From UBA1672 sp051967755 (GTDB lineage Bacteria; Pseudomonadota; Alphaproteobacteria; Micavibrionales; Micavibrionaceae): DNA of 64,000 nt. Both the position numbers and the translations under genes were made by a program. Numbering within the stretch: position 1 is the stretch's first letter; each line of letters starts with the position of its first letter. The notes under the pieces were generated by a model. The model made no database searches. It had not been told where the DNA came from and worked only from the letters and a program-made list of their open reading frames with translations. The stretch spans positions 186,001 through 250,000 of the forward strand of contig JBQDYD010000004.1 in NCBI GenBank assembly GCA_051967755.1, in the 5' to 3' direction. Positions 14,491-21,901 of the stretch are shown piece by piece.

Positions 14491-15102
14491 TCATGCGGTT
14501 AGTTTGCTTGTGTACAGAGTGAGAGTGTTTACCAATTGCGGAAGGTGCGCCTTGGATAAGGTATGCGACCCGACCTTGATATGGTGATCCATTATGATCA
14601 CAGGTGTATTCAGCAAGCCTTTAATGACTATTGGCGGCTGTGACATGTCGAAGCATTCCTCCGTTTCCCATACAAATGTGCATCCCTCCATTGTTAAGAC
14701 ACTGAAAAAGTCCAAATCAAAGCAGGAGAGGGTTGAGAATTCAGCATTTTTCATTGTTGTATCATTTACCAAAGTGCCGCCAAACAGGGTGCCTCTGAAG
14801 TCGCATGAATTCAGATTGCTGAATGAAAGGCATGCGTTATGCATGTCACAGTTGTGGAAAGTTGATTGGTCTAAATTTGCTTCTGAAAGGTTTGCCCCCA
14901 TAAGGTTGGAGCCGGTAAATGTGACGTTGGTAAGGGTTGCACCATCGAGGTTCACAGATGCCATATTTTGATGCCTGAGATCGGCGTAACATAGTTCTAC
15001 GCCTTGTTTTACGGCATCTTCAATGCATGATTTAAAGCTTGTATACGTCCCCTCGAAAAGTGTTTTTTTCGTTATGGTATGTTTGATTTCGTATTTGTTC
15101 AT
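14491..15102 (-). CDS. pentapeptide-repeat protein
   Basis: 203 residues from ATG 15102, chosen because GGAGG lies eight bases upstream; the frame opens nine codons earlier. Residues about 40-130 hold A(D/N)LXX-type repeats (CYADLRHQNMASVNLDGATL, LMGANLSEANLDQSTF and so on) that fold as a right-handed beta helix. The C-terminal 60 residues lack repeats. Functions in the family vary from DNA-gyrase protection to scaffolding; nothing here decides between them. It is next to the tRNA integration site. Confidence 0.8.
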   Translation of the reverse strand: MNKYEIKHTITKKTLFEGTYTSFKSCIEDAVKQGVELCYADLRHQNMASVNLDGATLTNVTFTGSNLMGANLSEANLDQSTFHNCDMHNACLSFSNLNSCDFRGTLFGGTLVNDTTMKNAEFSTLSCFDLDFFSVLTMEGCTFVWETEECFDMSQPPIVIKGLLNTPVIIMDHHIKVGSHTLSKAHLPQLVNTLTLYTSKLTA

Positions 15103-15279
15103 TTTTAATTTCCTCCACACAGTTGTCATAACAATAGTTGCGAGCAGGCAAGTTTTGTCAAGTAAATTTATACAATTATGGGTGGATTAAATGCGGTTTT
15201 GGGTTTTGGTTTGTATATCAGTATCTTATGATGTTCGCTGTGTGATATCATGGATAATACTTTAGGATAGGTGTGAGTG

Positions 15280-15308
15280 CATATGTATGCAGTTGATCAT
15301 ATGTATGC
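15280..15308 (+). repeat. CATATGTATGC direct repeat upstream of uvrC
   Basis: The 11-mer CATATGTATGC occurs at 15280-15290 and 15298-15308, an 18-base period, about 65 bases before the uvrC start. It could be a tandem regulator site. The surrounding 15103-15373 has no gene. Confidence 0.4.
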
Positions 15309-15373
15309 GGATATATAAGTATTGTAGTCTGCATTGAGCAGGGTGATTTATAAGAGAAAAAAGTGAAAAAGCA

Positions 15374-17221
15374 GTGTCCCCATCTATAGAAAACGGAATT
15401 AACGTCATTCGGGATAACGTAAGGTTACTTCCTGAGACGCCGGGTGTTTACCGCATGGTTTCTGCGGATGGTGAGGTTTTGTATGTTGGAAAGGCAAAGG
15501 CATTAAAGCGGCGTGTCGCAAATTATGCCAATTTTGGCAGTCTGCCGCATCGCTTGCAAAAAATGGTTTCTCTGACGGCAAGTATGGAGTTTATTAATAC
15601 TCATACCGAGGCAGAGGCGCTTATTCTTGAGGCGAATTTAATCAAGAAGTTTCAGCCGCGTTTTAATGTTTTACTGCGTGATGATAAATCATTTCCATAT
15701 ATTGTGGTGAAAGAAGATCATGATTATCCGCAAATATTGAAACATCGCGGCGCGAAGAAAATTAAGGGCACATATTTCGGCCCGTTTCCAAGTGCCGGTG
15801 ATGTGAACAGGACAATAGCGGTTTTACAAAAAGCATTTTTGCTTAGAAATTGTACCGACCATGTTTTTGAAACGCGCAACCGGCCATGCCTGCAATACCA
15901 TATTAAACGTTGCACAGCGCCGTGTGTCGGCTATGTCAGCAAACAAGAATATGCAGAGCAAGTGCACGGAGCGCGCGATTTCATGGAGGGTAAAAGCCGC
16001 GCTGTTCAAGATCGTTTAGTGGCATCTATGCAAGAGGCCAGTGATCAACAAGATTATGAAAAGGCGGCGCAATATAGGGATAGGGTGCGGGCCCTGACGT
16101 CGATACAGGCGCGTCATGATATTGATAGTGATATCGGTGATACAGATGTGATTGGTTTCTTTAGGGAAGGTGGTGTGTGCTGTGTTCAGGTGTTCTTTTA
16201 TCGTGCGGGCCGCAATTTGGGTAACAGGTCTTATTTCCCGCGTCATAGCAAAGACGATGATGATGAAAGTATTTTGGCCGCCTTTATCGCGCAGTTCTAT
16301 CAAACAAAGGCGATACCAAAGCAGGTTGTTTTAAATATGCCTGTTATTGATATTCCGTTATTTGAGGAGGCGTTCACGGATAAAGCCGAGCATAAGGTGA
16401 AGTTCATTATTCCACAGCGCGGAAAATATAAACGTACGCTTGATTTCGTTGTGCAAAATGCGCAGCAAGCGTTGAAACGTCAAATGGCGCAATCTGCAAC
16501 ACGATTATCATTGCGCCGCGGTGTTGCCGAATTATTCGGTCTTGATGATACCCCGAAACGCATAGAGGTTTATGATAACAGTCATATTTCGGGAACGAAT
16601 ATGGTTGGGGTTATGATTGTTGAGGGGGAAGACGGCTTTGTGAAAAATGCCTATCGTAAATTCAATATTCGAGAAGCAGGCGAAGCCGATGATTATGCGA
16701 TGATGCGCGAAGTCTTAGAGCGCCGTTTTAAACGCACCTTAAAGGAAGAGGGGGGCGTTGGCTCTGAAAATTGGCCGGACATCTTGTTAATTGATGGTGG
16801 TTTAGGGCAGCTAAGCGCAAGCCGAGAGGTGCTGGAAGACCTTGGAATCATTGATGAAGTTACGCTTGTTGCGATTGCAAAAGGGCCGGATCGTAATGCA
16901 GGAAGAGAGCAATTTTTTATGTTGGATAAACCGTCATTCCAATTGCCTGTGAATGACCCTGTCTTACATTATCTGCAAAGATTACGTGATGAAGCGCACA
17001 GATTTGCCATTGGAACACATCGTGCTAAGCGGCAAAAAAACATCACGCAATCCCCGCTTGATCAAATCCAAGGCGTTGGCGGAAAACGTAAAAAAGCACT
17101 TTTGCTGCATTTTGGTTCTGCAAAAGCAGTGGAGCGGGCAAGTGTTGATGACATCGCCAAAGTGGAGGGCATATCCCAGGCGATGGCTCAAAAAATCTAT
17201 GATTTCTTCAATGGTGGATAG
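15374..17221 (+). CDS. uvrC: UvrABC excinuclease subunit C
   Basis: 615 residues from a GTG start. The GIY-YIG nuclease domain for the 3' incision is at about 18-95 (GVYRMVSADGEVLYVGKAKALKRRV). A UvrB-interacting UVR motif is around 215-250 (YEKAAQYRDRVRALTSIQ). The RNase-H-like 5' nuclease contains YDNSHISG and LLIDGGLGQL. Tandem helix-hairpin-helix motifs end the protein (IQGVGGKRKKALL, VEGISQAMAQKI). Full length for the family. It acts with UvrA and UvrB in nucleotide excision repair in the cytoplasm. Confidence 0.96.
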   Translation: MSPSIENGINVIRDNVRLLPETPGVYRMVSADGEVLYVGKAKALKRRVANYANFGSLPHRLQKMVSLTASMEFINTHTEAEALILEANLIKKFQPRFNVLLRDDKSFPYIVVKEDHDYPQILKHRGAKKIKGTYFGPFPSAGDVNRTIAVLQKAFLLRNCTDHVFETRNRPCLQYHIKRCTAPCVGYVSKQEYAEQVHGARDFMEGKSRAVQDRLVASMQEASDQQDYEKAAQYRDRVRALTSIQARHDIDSDIGDTDVIGFFREGGVCCVQVFFYRAGRNLGNRSYFPRHSKDDDDESILAAFIAQFYQTKAIPKQVVLNMPVIDIPLFEEAFTDKAEHKVKFIIPQRGKYKRTLDFVVQNAQQALKRQMAQSATRLSLRRGVAELFGLDDTPKRIEVYDNSHISGTNMVGVMIVEGEDGFVKNAYRKFNIREAGEADDYAMMREVLERRFKRTLKEEGGVGSENWPDILLIDGGLGQLSASREVLEDLGIIDEVTLVAIAKGPDRNAGREQFFMLDKPSFQLPVNDPVLHYLQRLRDEAHRFAIGTHRAKRQKNITQSPLDQIQGVGGKRKKALLLHFGSAKAVERASVDDIAKVEGISQAMAQKIYDFFNGG

Positions 17222-17470
17222 TTGTGTTACGGAAAATATGCTGCACCCTGAAAACAGAATTTGCATAAATAGTGCAAAAAAAATTATAATTGAGCTAAAT
17301 CAAAACGATACTTTTTTGTCTGGGGAAAACTCTTAATCATCCCTTGCGAGTGGAAAAAGCTCATGTTACTTTTTTCATGTTCATAACAAATCGGTATTGG
17401 TAATCGCTTACGTGTTTTCTCGCTGCGTTCGTGACCCCAATTTATATGTTTTTTACGGAAAGGTGCAAAT

Positions 17471-18319
17471 ATGTTTCATCGTGTAAAGTCAGAGGTTAGA
17501 GAGCCTGAGCAAAAGTCTCAGGAGCAATCAGAAAAGACATTCCGTCGTGAGAGAGAAGAGACACAATCTCGCCCAACATCACGACCAACAGAAGATCGCA
17601 AGCCAGCGGAAAGTGAAGAGAAGCCGGTGCGCAAATATGGTTACAGTCAAACAAAAACACAGGAAGAGAAGACAACAATGAGAGCAAAAGAAGAAGAAAA
17701 CGTGCAAGGTAAGTACGCAAGAGAGTCAAGCGATCAGGATACTGATAACGCACGTTCAGGTTACACACCATCTGTTTCCCGTTCAGGCTATGCCGGTGGG
17801 TCCTCTTATGGTGCATCTTCCTACACACCGCCACAGGCACCGGAACCACAAGGTGCAAGTGACCGTACATTGACAATCGGCCGCGGCATTAACATGTCTG
17901 GTGAGATTGACTCATGTGATCACTTACTTGTTGAAGGTACAGTTGAAGCAGCTCTTAAAGGCTCTAAAGTTCTTGATGTTGCAGAGAGCGGTACATTCTA
18001 CGGTACAGTAGAAATCGAAGAAGCAACAATCGCAGGTCGTTTCGAAGGTGACTTGACTGTTAACGGTCGTTTGACATTGAAATCATCAGGCGTGATCACA
18101 GGTTCAATCGCTTACCGTGAACTGGAAGTAGAAGCGGGCGCAATGATTGACGGTCGTATGACACCAATGAAGGGCACAGTTGACCAGAAGTCAGTTGATA
18201 AATATCGCTCAGGTTCAGAAGCATCAGCAATGGCAAAGACAAAGGAAGCAAAAAAAAGTGACCGCGAAGCAGCCAATGCAGAATCAGGTCTATTCTCAAA
18301 GGCGCACGCTAGCTACTAA
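17471..18319 (+). CDS. bactofilin-family cytoskeletal protein
   Basis: 282 residues. The first ~130 residues are charged and disordered (Glu/Arg/Ser/Gln-rich, then Ser/Tyr/Pro-rich). The bactofilin domain follows at about 133-235 (TLTIGRGINMSGEIDSCDHLLVEGTVE ... DGRMTP), with the regular beta-helix rungs of the family. The C-terminal tail is basic and Ala-rich. Bactofilins self-assemble without nucleotide and often scaffold cell-wall enzymes at poles or stalks. A strong terminator follows, so it is probably monocistronic. The long N-terminal extension is unusual compared with short bactofilins. Confidence 0.9.
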   Translation: MFHRVKSEVREPEQKSQEQSEKTFRREREETQSRPTSRPTEDRKPAESEEKPVRKYGYSQTKTQEEKTTMRAKEEENVQGKYARESSDQDTDNARSGYTPSVSRSGYAGGSSYGASSYTPPQAPEPQGASDRTLTIGRGINMSGEIDSCDHLLVEGTVEAALKGSKVLDVAESGTFYGTVEIEEATIAGRFEGDLTVNGRLTLKSSGVITGSIAYRELEVEAGAMIDGRMTPMKGTVDQKSVDKYRSGSEASAMAKTKEAKKSDREAANAESGLFSKAHASY

Positions 18320-18355
18320 GAGAATATCTGAATAATTTCCGTAAAAAAATTAGAG

Positions 18356-18390
18356 CCGGATGTCCCCGTATAGGGATGTCCGGTTTTTTT
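18356..18390 (+). terminator. rho-independent terminator after the bactofilin gene
   Basis: CCGGATGTCCC and GGGATGTCCGG form an 11-bp stem (two G-U pairs) with a short loop, followed by seven T residues. Confidence 0.8.
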
Positions 18391-18452
18391 ATTGTCTTAA
18401 GAAAATTGCAGAAGAATGTTTCAGCCGAGAGGGGGCGTTATGAATATTTACG

Positions 18453-19091
18453 TTAGAGTGTTTTATCTTTAAATCCGCACAGATCGGCAACCAAACAATT
18501 CGCGCATTCTGGTTTGCGCGCTTTACAGGTATAGCGGCCGAGCAAGATGAGCCAGTGATGCGCATATAGGCCGAATTCTTCGGGGACGACTTTTAATAAT
18601 TTTTGCTCTACAGCGTCGGGATTTTTGCCGGGGGCAAGCCCTGTGCGATTAGACACCCTGAAAATATGCGTATCGACAGCCATTGTCGGCTGTTCGAAGA
18701 TAATATTTAAAACGACATTGGCCGTTTTCCTGCCGACACCGGGCAGACGCATTAAATCTTCGCGCGTGTCGGGCACTTTGCCATCATATTCATTGACCAA
18801 AATTTCCGCCATCGCTATGACGTTTTTGGCTTTGTTATTGTATAAGCCAATCGTTTTTATATGCTCCTTTAAACCGTCTATACCCAGATGTAGCATTTTT
18901 TCCGGATCATCCGCTATTTTGAATAGCGCGTGCGTGGCTTTGTTTACCCCCGCATCCGTCGCCTGCGCAGACAGTGTGACCGCAACAAGCAAAGTATAGG
19001 CATTGGTATATTCAAGATCACTCTTAGGCTCAGGATTCTCTGCGCGTAATCGTTTGAAAAATTCGTAGATATTGTCTTTTTTCATAGGCAT
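18453..19091 (-). CDS. nth: endonuclease III (DNA glycosylase/AP lyase)
   Basis: 212 residues. The helix-hairpin-helix LPGVGRKTANVVL at about 115-127 includes the catalytic lysine, and VDTHIFRVSNR supplies the catalytic aspartate. The C-terminal 4Fe-4S loop CKARKPECANCLVADLC has the C-x6-C-x2-C-x5-C spacing. Removes oxidised pyrimidines in base excision repair. Start at residue 1 or Met3. Divergent from ogt, with 45 bases between. Confidence 0.95.
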   Translation of the reverse strand: MPMKKDNIYEFFKRLRAENPEPKSDLEYTNAYTLLVAVTLSAQATDAGVNKATHALFKIADDPEKMLHLGIDGLKEHIKTIGLYNNKAKNVIAMAEILVNEYDGKVPDTREDLMRLPGVGRKTANVVLNIIFEQPTMAVDTHIFRVSNRTGLAPGKNPDAVEQKLLKVVPEEFGLYAHHWLILLGRYTCKARKPECANCLVADLCGFKDKTL

Positions 19092-19136
19092 AGTAGATGT
19101 TTATCAAAGAGTGTGCTTTCAGGGAAGTCTGTGTAG

Positions 19137-19643
19137 ATGGAAAAAATAGTTTACGGTTTTCAGGATACCGAATTTGGTCGCATGATCATTGCCCAATCTG
19201 ATAATGGGCTTTGTTATCTGGGGTTTATGGTTGAGGGGAATAAGAAAGACGGGCTGGAAGAATTAAAGAACACATTCAAGAATGCCGAGCTAATGCGAAG
19301 TGATACGGTGGCAAAAACCTTATCAGAGATGGCCTTAAATGCATGGCGCGCAGATGTGATCAGCGGTTTGACGCTTGATTTACGCGGAACTGATTTTCAA
19401 AAAATGGTTTGGAATGCCTTGATCGAAATTGATAAGGGAACGACGAAATCCTATCAAGATATCGCGGAGGATATAGGACGCCCGAAATCGCAACGTGCTG
19501 TGGGGACAGCGGTCGGGCAGAATCCGTTATCCCTTATTGTGCCATGTCACCGCGTTATCCAAAAAGACGGCGCGATTGGAAATTATATGTGGGGTAAAGA
19601 GGTGAAAAGAAAAATTCTGGGCGAAGAGGGCGTTGATTTATAA
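19137..19643 (+). CDS. ogt: methylated-DNA-protein-cysteine methyltransferase
   Basis: 168 residues. Active-site PCHRV with the acceptor cysteine lies at about 140-144, preceded by the helix-turn-helix (SYQDIAEDIGRPKSQRAVGTAVGQNPL). It repairs O6-methylguanine by irreversible transfer to its own cysteine. The N-terminal domain is of Ogt type; it lacks the zinc-binding Ada domain. Its 3' end overlaps dapB, which is convergent, by six bases. Confidence 0.93.
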   Translation: MEKIVYGFQDTEFGRMIIAQSDNGLCYLGFMVEGNKKDGLEELKNTFKNAELMRSDTVAKTLSEMALNAWRADVISGLTLDLRGTDFQKMVWNALIEIDKGTTKSYQDIAEDIGRPKSQRAVGTAVGQNPLSLIVPCHRVIQKDGAIGNYMWGKEVKRKILGEEGVDL

Positions 19644-20411
19644 ATCAAGCACATCGCGCATAGAATAAAGCCCCGGCTCTTTGCCGTTTGACCAAGCCGC
19701 CGCGCGTAATGCGCCTTTTGCAAATAAGCTTCTGTTGGTCGCTTTATGGCTAAGCTCCAGACGTTCACCTTCACCATAGAAAAAGACGGTATGTTCACCG
19801 ACAACATCGCCGCCACGCGCAACTGAAAAACCGATCTTTCCTTTTTCACGCGCGCCGATTTGACCATGACGATCATAATCTGCCAGGTTCTCCAGATTGT
19901 TTCCACGGCCTGTTGCTGCGGCTTTACCAAGGGCAAGCGCCGTTCCTGACGGGGCGTCCACTTTATATTTGTGATGCGATTCGAAAATCTCAATATCCCA
20001 TTCAGACGCCAGCCGTGCGGCGGCTTGCTCTACCAGGGCAAGAAGAAGGTTTACACCGACGCTCATATTTGCGGCGTAAATAATGGGCACTGTTTTTGCC
20101 GCATCCTTAAGTGCGTCTTCATCTTCAAGGCTTAGGCCTGTTGTACCCACGACAAGAGCCACTTTATGTTTCTCTGCCAGTTTTACATGGGCCAGAGTCC
20201 CCTCAGGAAGGGTGAAATCGATCACGACATCTGATTTTTGAAACAATGCATCAACATCGTCGGTGACAAAAAAATCACCATCTACATTCGTGCCACTGCG
20301 CGCAGATCCTCCGGCCAGTTCAAGGCCATGCTCTTCCCAGTCACCTGAAAGAAGTTCACTTGTAAGAAGTTTTCCAACGCGGCCGTTACAGCCAACAATA
20401 CCGACTCTCAT
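19638..20411 (-). CDS. dapB: 4-hydroxy-tetrahydrodipicolinate reductase
   Basis: 257 residues. N-terminal nucleotide-binding GIVGCNGRVGK, DFTLPEG and GTTGL are followed by the catalytic SHHKYKVDAPSGTA near 160-173. Catalyses the NAD(P)H-dependent step of the diaminopimelate/lysine pathway, feeding peptidoglycan. It lies 18 bases after dnaJ and is probably co-transcribed, an arrangement found in other alphaproteobacteria. Confidence 0.95.
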   Translation of the reverse strand: MRVGIVGCNGRVGKLLTSELLSGDWEEHGLELAGGSARSGTNVDGDFFVTDDVDALFQKSDVVIDFTLPEGTLAHVKLAEKHKVALVVGTTGLSLEDEDALKDAAKTVPIIYAANMSVGVNLLLALVEQAAARLASEWDIEIFESHHKYKVDAPSGTALALGKAAATGRGNNLENLADYDRHGQIGAREKGKIGFSVARGGDVVGEHTVFFYGEGERLELSHKATNRSLFAKGALRAAAWSNGKEPGLYSMRDVLDL

Positions 20412-20429
20412 ATCGTTCTCTTTTGTTAA

Positions 20430-21581
20430 TTATTCGCTTAGGTCATCCCAAAATTCACGGATTTTTGTGAAAAACCCACTCGATTCCGGCGAGTTTTTAT
20501 TCGCAGATCCGTTACTCATGGACTTGTCCAAATCATTCAGAAGGTCTTTTTGCTTCTTGCTTAGGTTAACAGGTGTTTCGACAAAAATCTCGATATACAT
20601 GTCACCACGTGCATCTGATCGTATTTTGGTTACACCTTTGCCTTTTAGTCTGAATTGCTGACCTGTCTGTGTGCCCTCAGGGATTTTTACGGTTGCGCGC
20701 GTTCCATCAATTGTCGGAACCTCTACATCACCGCCAAGCGCCGCACGTGTAACAGTTATAGGCACGCGGCAATACAGGTTCGCCGCATCACGTTGGAACA
20801 GTTTATGCTGTTTTACGTTAATCATGACGTAAAGATCACCGCGTGGCCCGCCGCGTATGCCTGCTTCACCTTCGCCGGATAGGCGAATACGTCTTCCTGT
20901 TTCAACGCCCGGTGGAATTTTCACTTTTAGCGTTTTGGTGGTGCGGGTACGTCCGGCGCCACCACATTTTTTACATGGGTTTTTAATGATTGTGCCTTCG
21001 CCATGACAGGTCGGGCAGGTACGCTCAATTGTGAAAAAGCCTTGCTGTTGTCTGACGCGGCCTGCGCCGTCACATGTACCGCATCTTGCTGATGTTGTGC
21101 TGTCTTGTGAGCCTGTGCCATTACATTCATCACAGGTGTCGTTTACGGGGATTTTGATCTTGGCTTCTTTACCTTTGTGCGCATCTTCCAATGTCATTTC
21201 CAAAGTGTATTGAAGGTCAGACCCGCGCATTGGCCCTCGGCTGCCGCCACGTGCACCGCCGCCGCCCATAAAATCACCGAACATATCCTCAAAAATGTCC
21301 GAAAATGCACTGCCGCCAAAGCCACCTGCGCCAGCACCGCCGCCGCCCATACTGCCGTCAAAGGCGGCACTTCCATAGCGATCATACGCTGCGCGCTTTT
21401 GTTCATCTTTTAAGATGTCATAAGCTTCGCTGATTTCTTTGAACTTTTCCTCAGCTTCCGGATTGTCTTTGTTTTGATCCGGGTGGTATTTCATCGCAAG
21501 TTTGCGATAGGATTTCTTTATTTCATCTGCCGATGCGTCGCTTTTGACGCCCAGAGTTTCATAAAAATCTTTGCCTGCCAT
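20430..21581 (-). CDS. dnaJ: chaperone DnaJ (type I Hsp40)
   Basis: 383 residues. The J domain has HPD in AMKYHPDQNKD, followed by a Gly-rich linker (GGGGAGAGGFGG). Four CxxCxGxG zinc repeats follow (CDECNGTG, CGTCDGAG, CPTCHGEG, CKKCGGAG), then the substrate-binding C-terminal domains. Stimulates DnaK ATPase and delivers clients. It follows the small J-domain gene by 14 bases and precedes dapB. Confidence 0.97.
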   Translation of the reverse strand: MAGKDFYETLGVKSDASADEIKKSYRKLAMKYHPDQNKDNPEAEEKFKEISEAYDILKDEQKRAAYDRYGSAAFDGSMGGGGAGAGGFGGSAFSDIFEDMFGDFMGGGGARGGSRGPMRGSDLQYTLEMTLEDAHKGKEAKIKIPVNDTCDECNGTGSQDSTTSARCGTCDGAGRVRQQQGFFTIERTCPTCHGEGTIIKNPCKKCGGAGRTRTTKTLKVKIPPGVETGRRIRLSGEGEAGIRGGPRGDLYVMINVKQHKLFQRDAANLYCRVPITVTRAALGGDVEVPTIDGTRATVKIPEGTQTGQQFRLKGKGVTKIRSDARGDMYIEIFVETPVNLSKKQKDLLNDLDKSMSNGSANKNSPESSGFFTKIREFWDDLSE

Positions 21582-21595
21582 CTGTGCTCTCCCAA

Positions 21596-21832
21596 TCAGC
21601 AGTCATTTGCGGATCGCCTGAGCGGTAATCCTTCGTTACGCAAAGCATCATAGGCTTCTTTAATTTTCTGGAAGCGGGCAGATGCAAGCGTTCTGTTCTG
21701 CGGATTTTGGTCTGGGTGATAGATGCGCGCCATCGTCAAATATGCATCACGTATTTCCTGTTTTGTTGCATCCATAGGGATTTTCAAAACATCGTAATAG
21801 CGTTGTTTTTGTTGATTACGCGTGGCCATCAA
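21596..21832 (-). CDS. stand-alone J-domain microprotein
   Basis: 78 residues, essentially only a J domain: YYDVLKIPMDATKQEIRDAYLTMARIYHPD with the DnaK-activating HPD, then FQKIKEAYDALRNE. No Gly/Phe linker, zinc domain or client-binding domain. It lies between dnaK and dnaJ on the same strand. It could boost DnaK ATPase in a client-independent way or compete with DnaJ. It differs from the adjacent dnaJ J domain, so it is not a recent tandem copy. Confidence 0.85.
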   Translation of the reverse strand: MMATRNQQKQRYYDVLKIPMDATKQEIRDAYLTMARIYHPDQNPQNRTLASARFQKIKEAYDALRNEGLPLRRSANDC

Positions 21833-21856
21833 TCACCGGTTATCTTTGTAAAATCA

Positions 21857-21887
21857 AGAAGATACCTTCTGCTCAAAGGTATCTTCT
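21857..21887 (-). terminator. strong hairpin between dnaK and the J-domain genes
   Basis: AGAAGATACCTT and AAGGTATCTTCT form a perfect 12-bp stem with a seven-base loop, directly downstream of dnaK. The following minus-strand bases (TGATTTTAC) are only weakly T-rich. It may be an attenuator or RNA-processing site that keeps DnaK in excess over the J proteins. Confidence 0.55.
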
Positions 21888-21901
21888 ATTATTAAATATG
21901 T

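Noticed and set aside
14594..14971. 125-codon frame antisense to the pentapeptide gene
   Set aside because: Mirror of a repeat-rich gene; no independent coding evidence.
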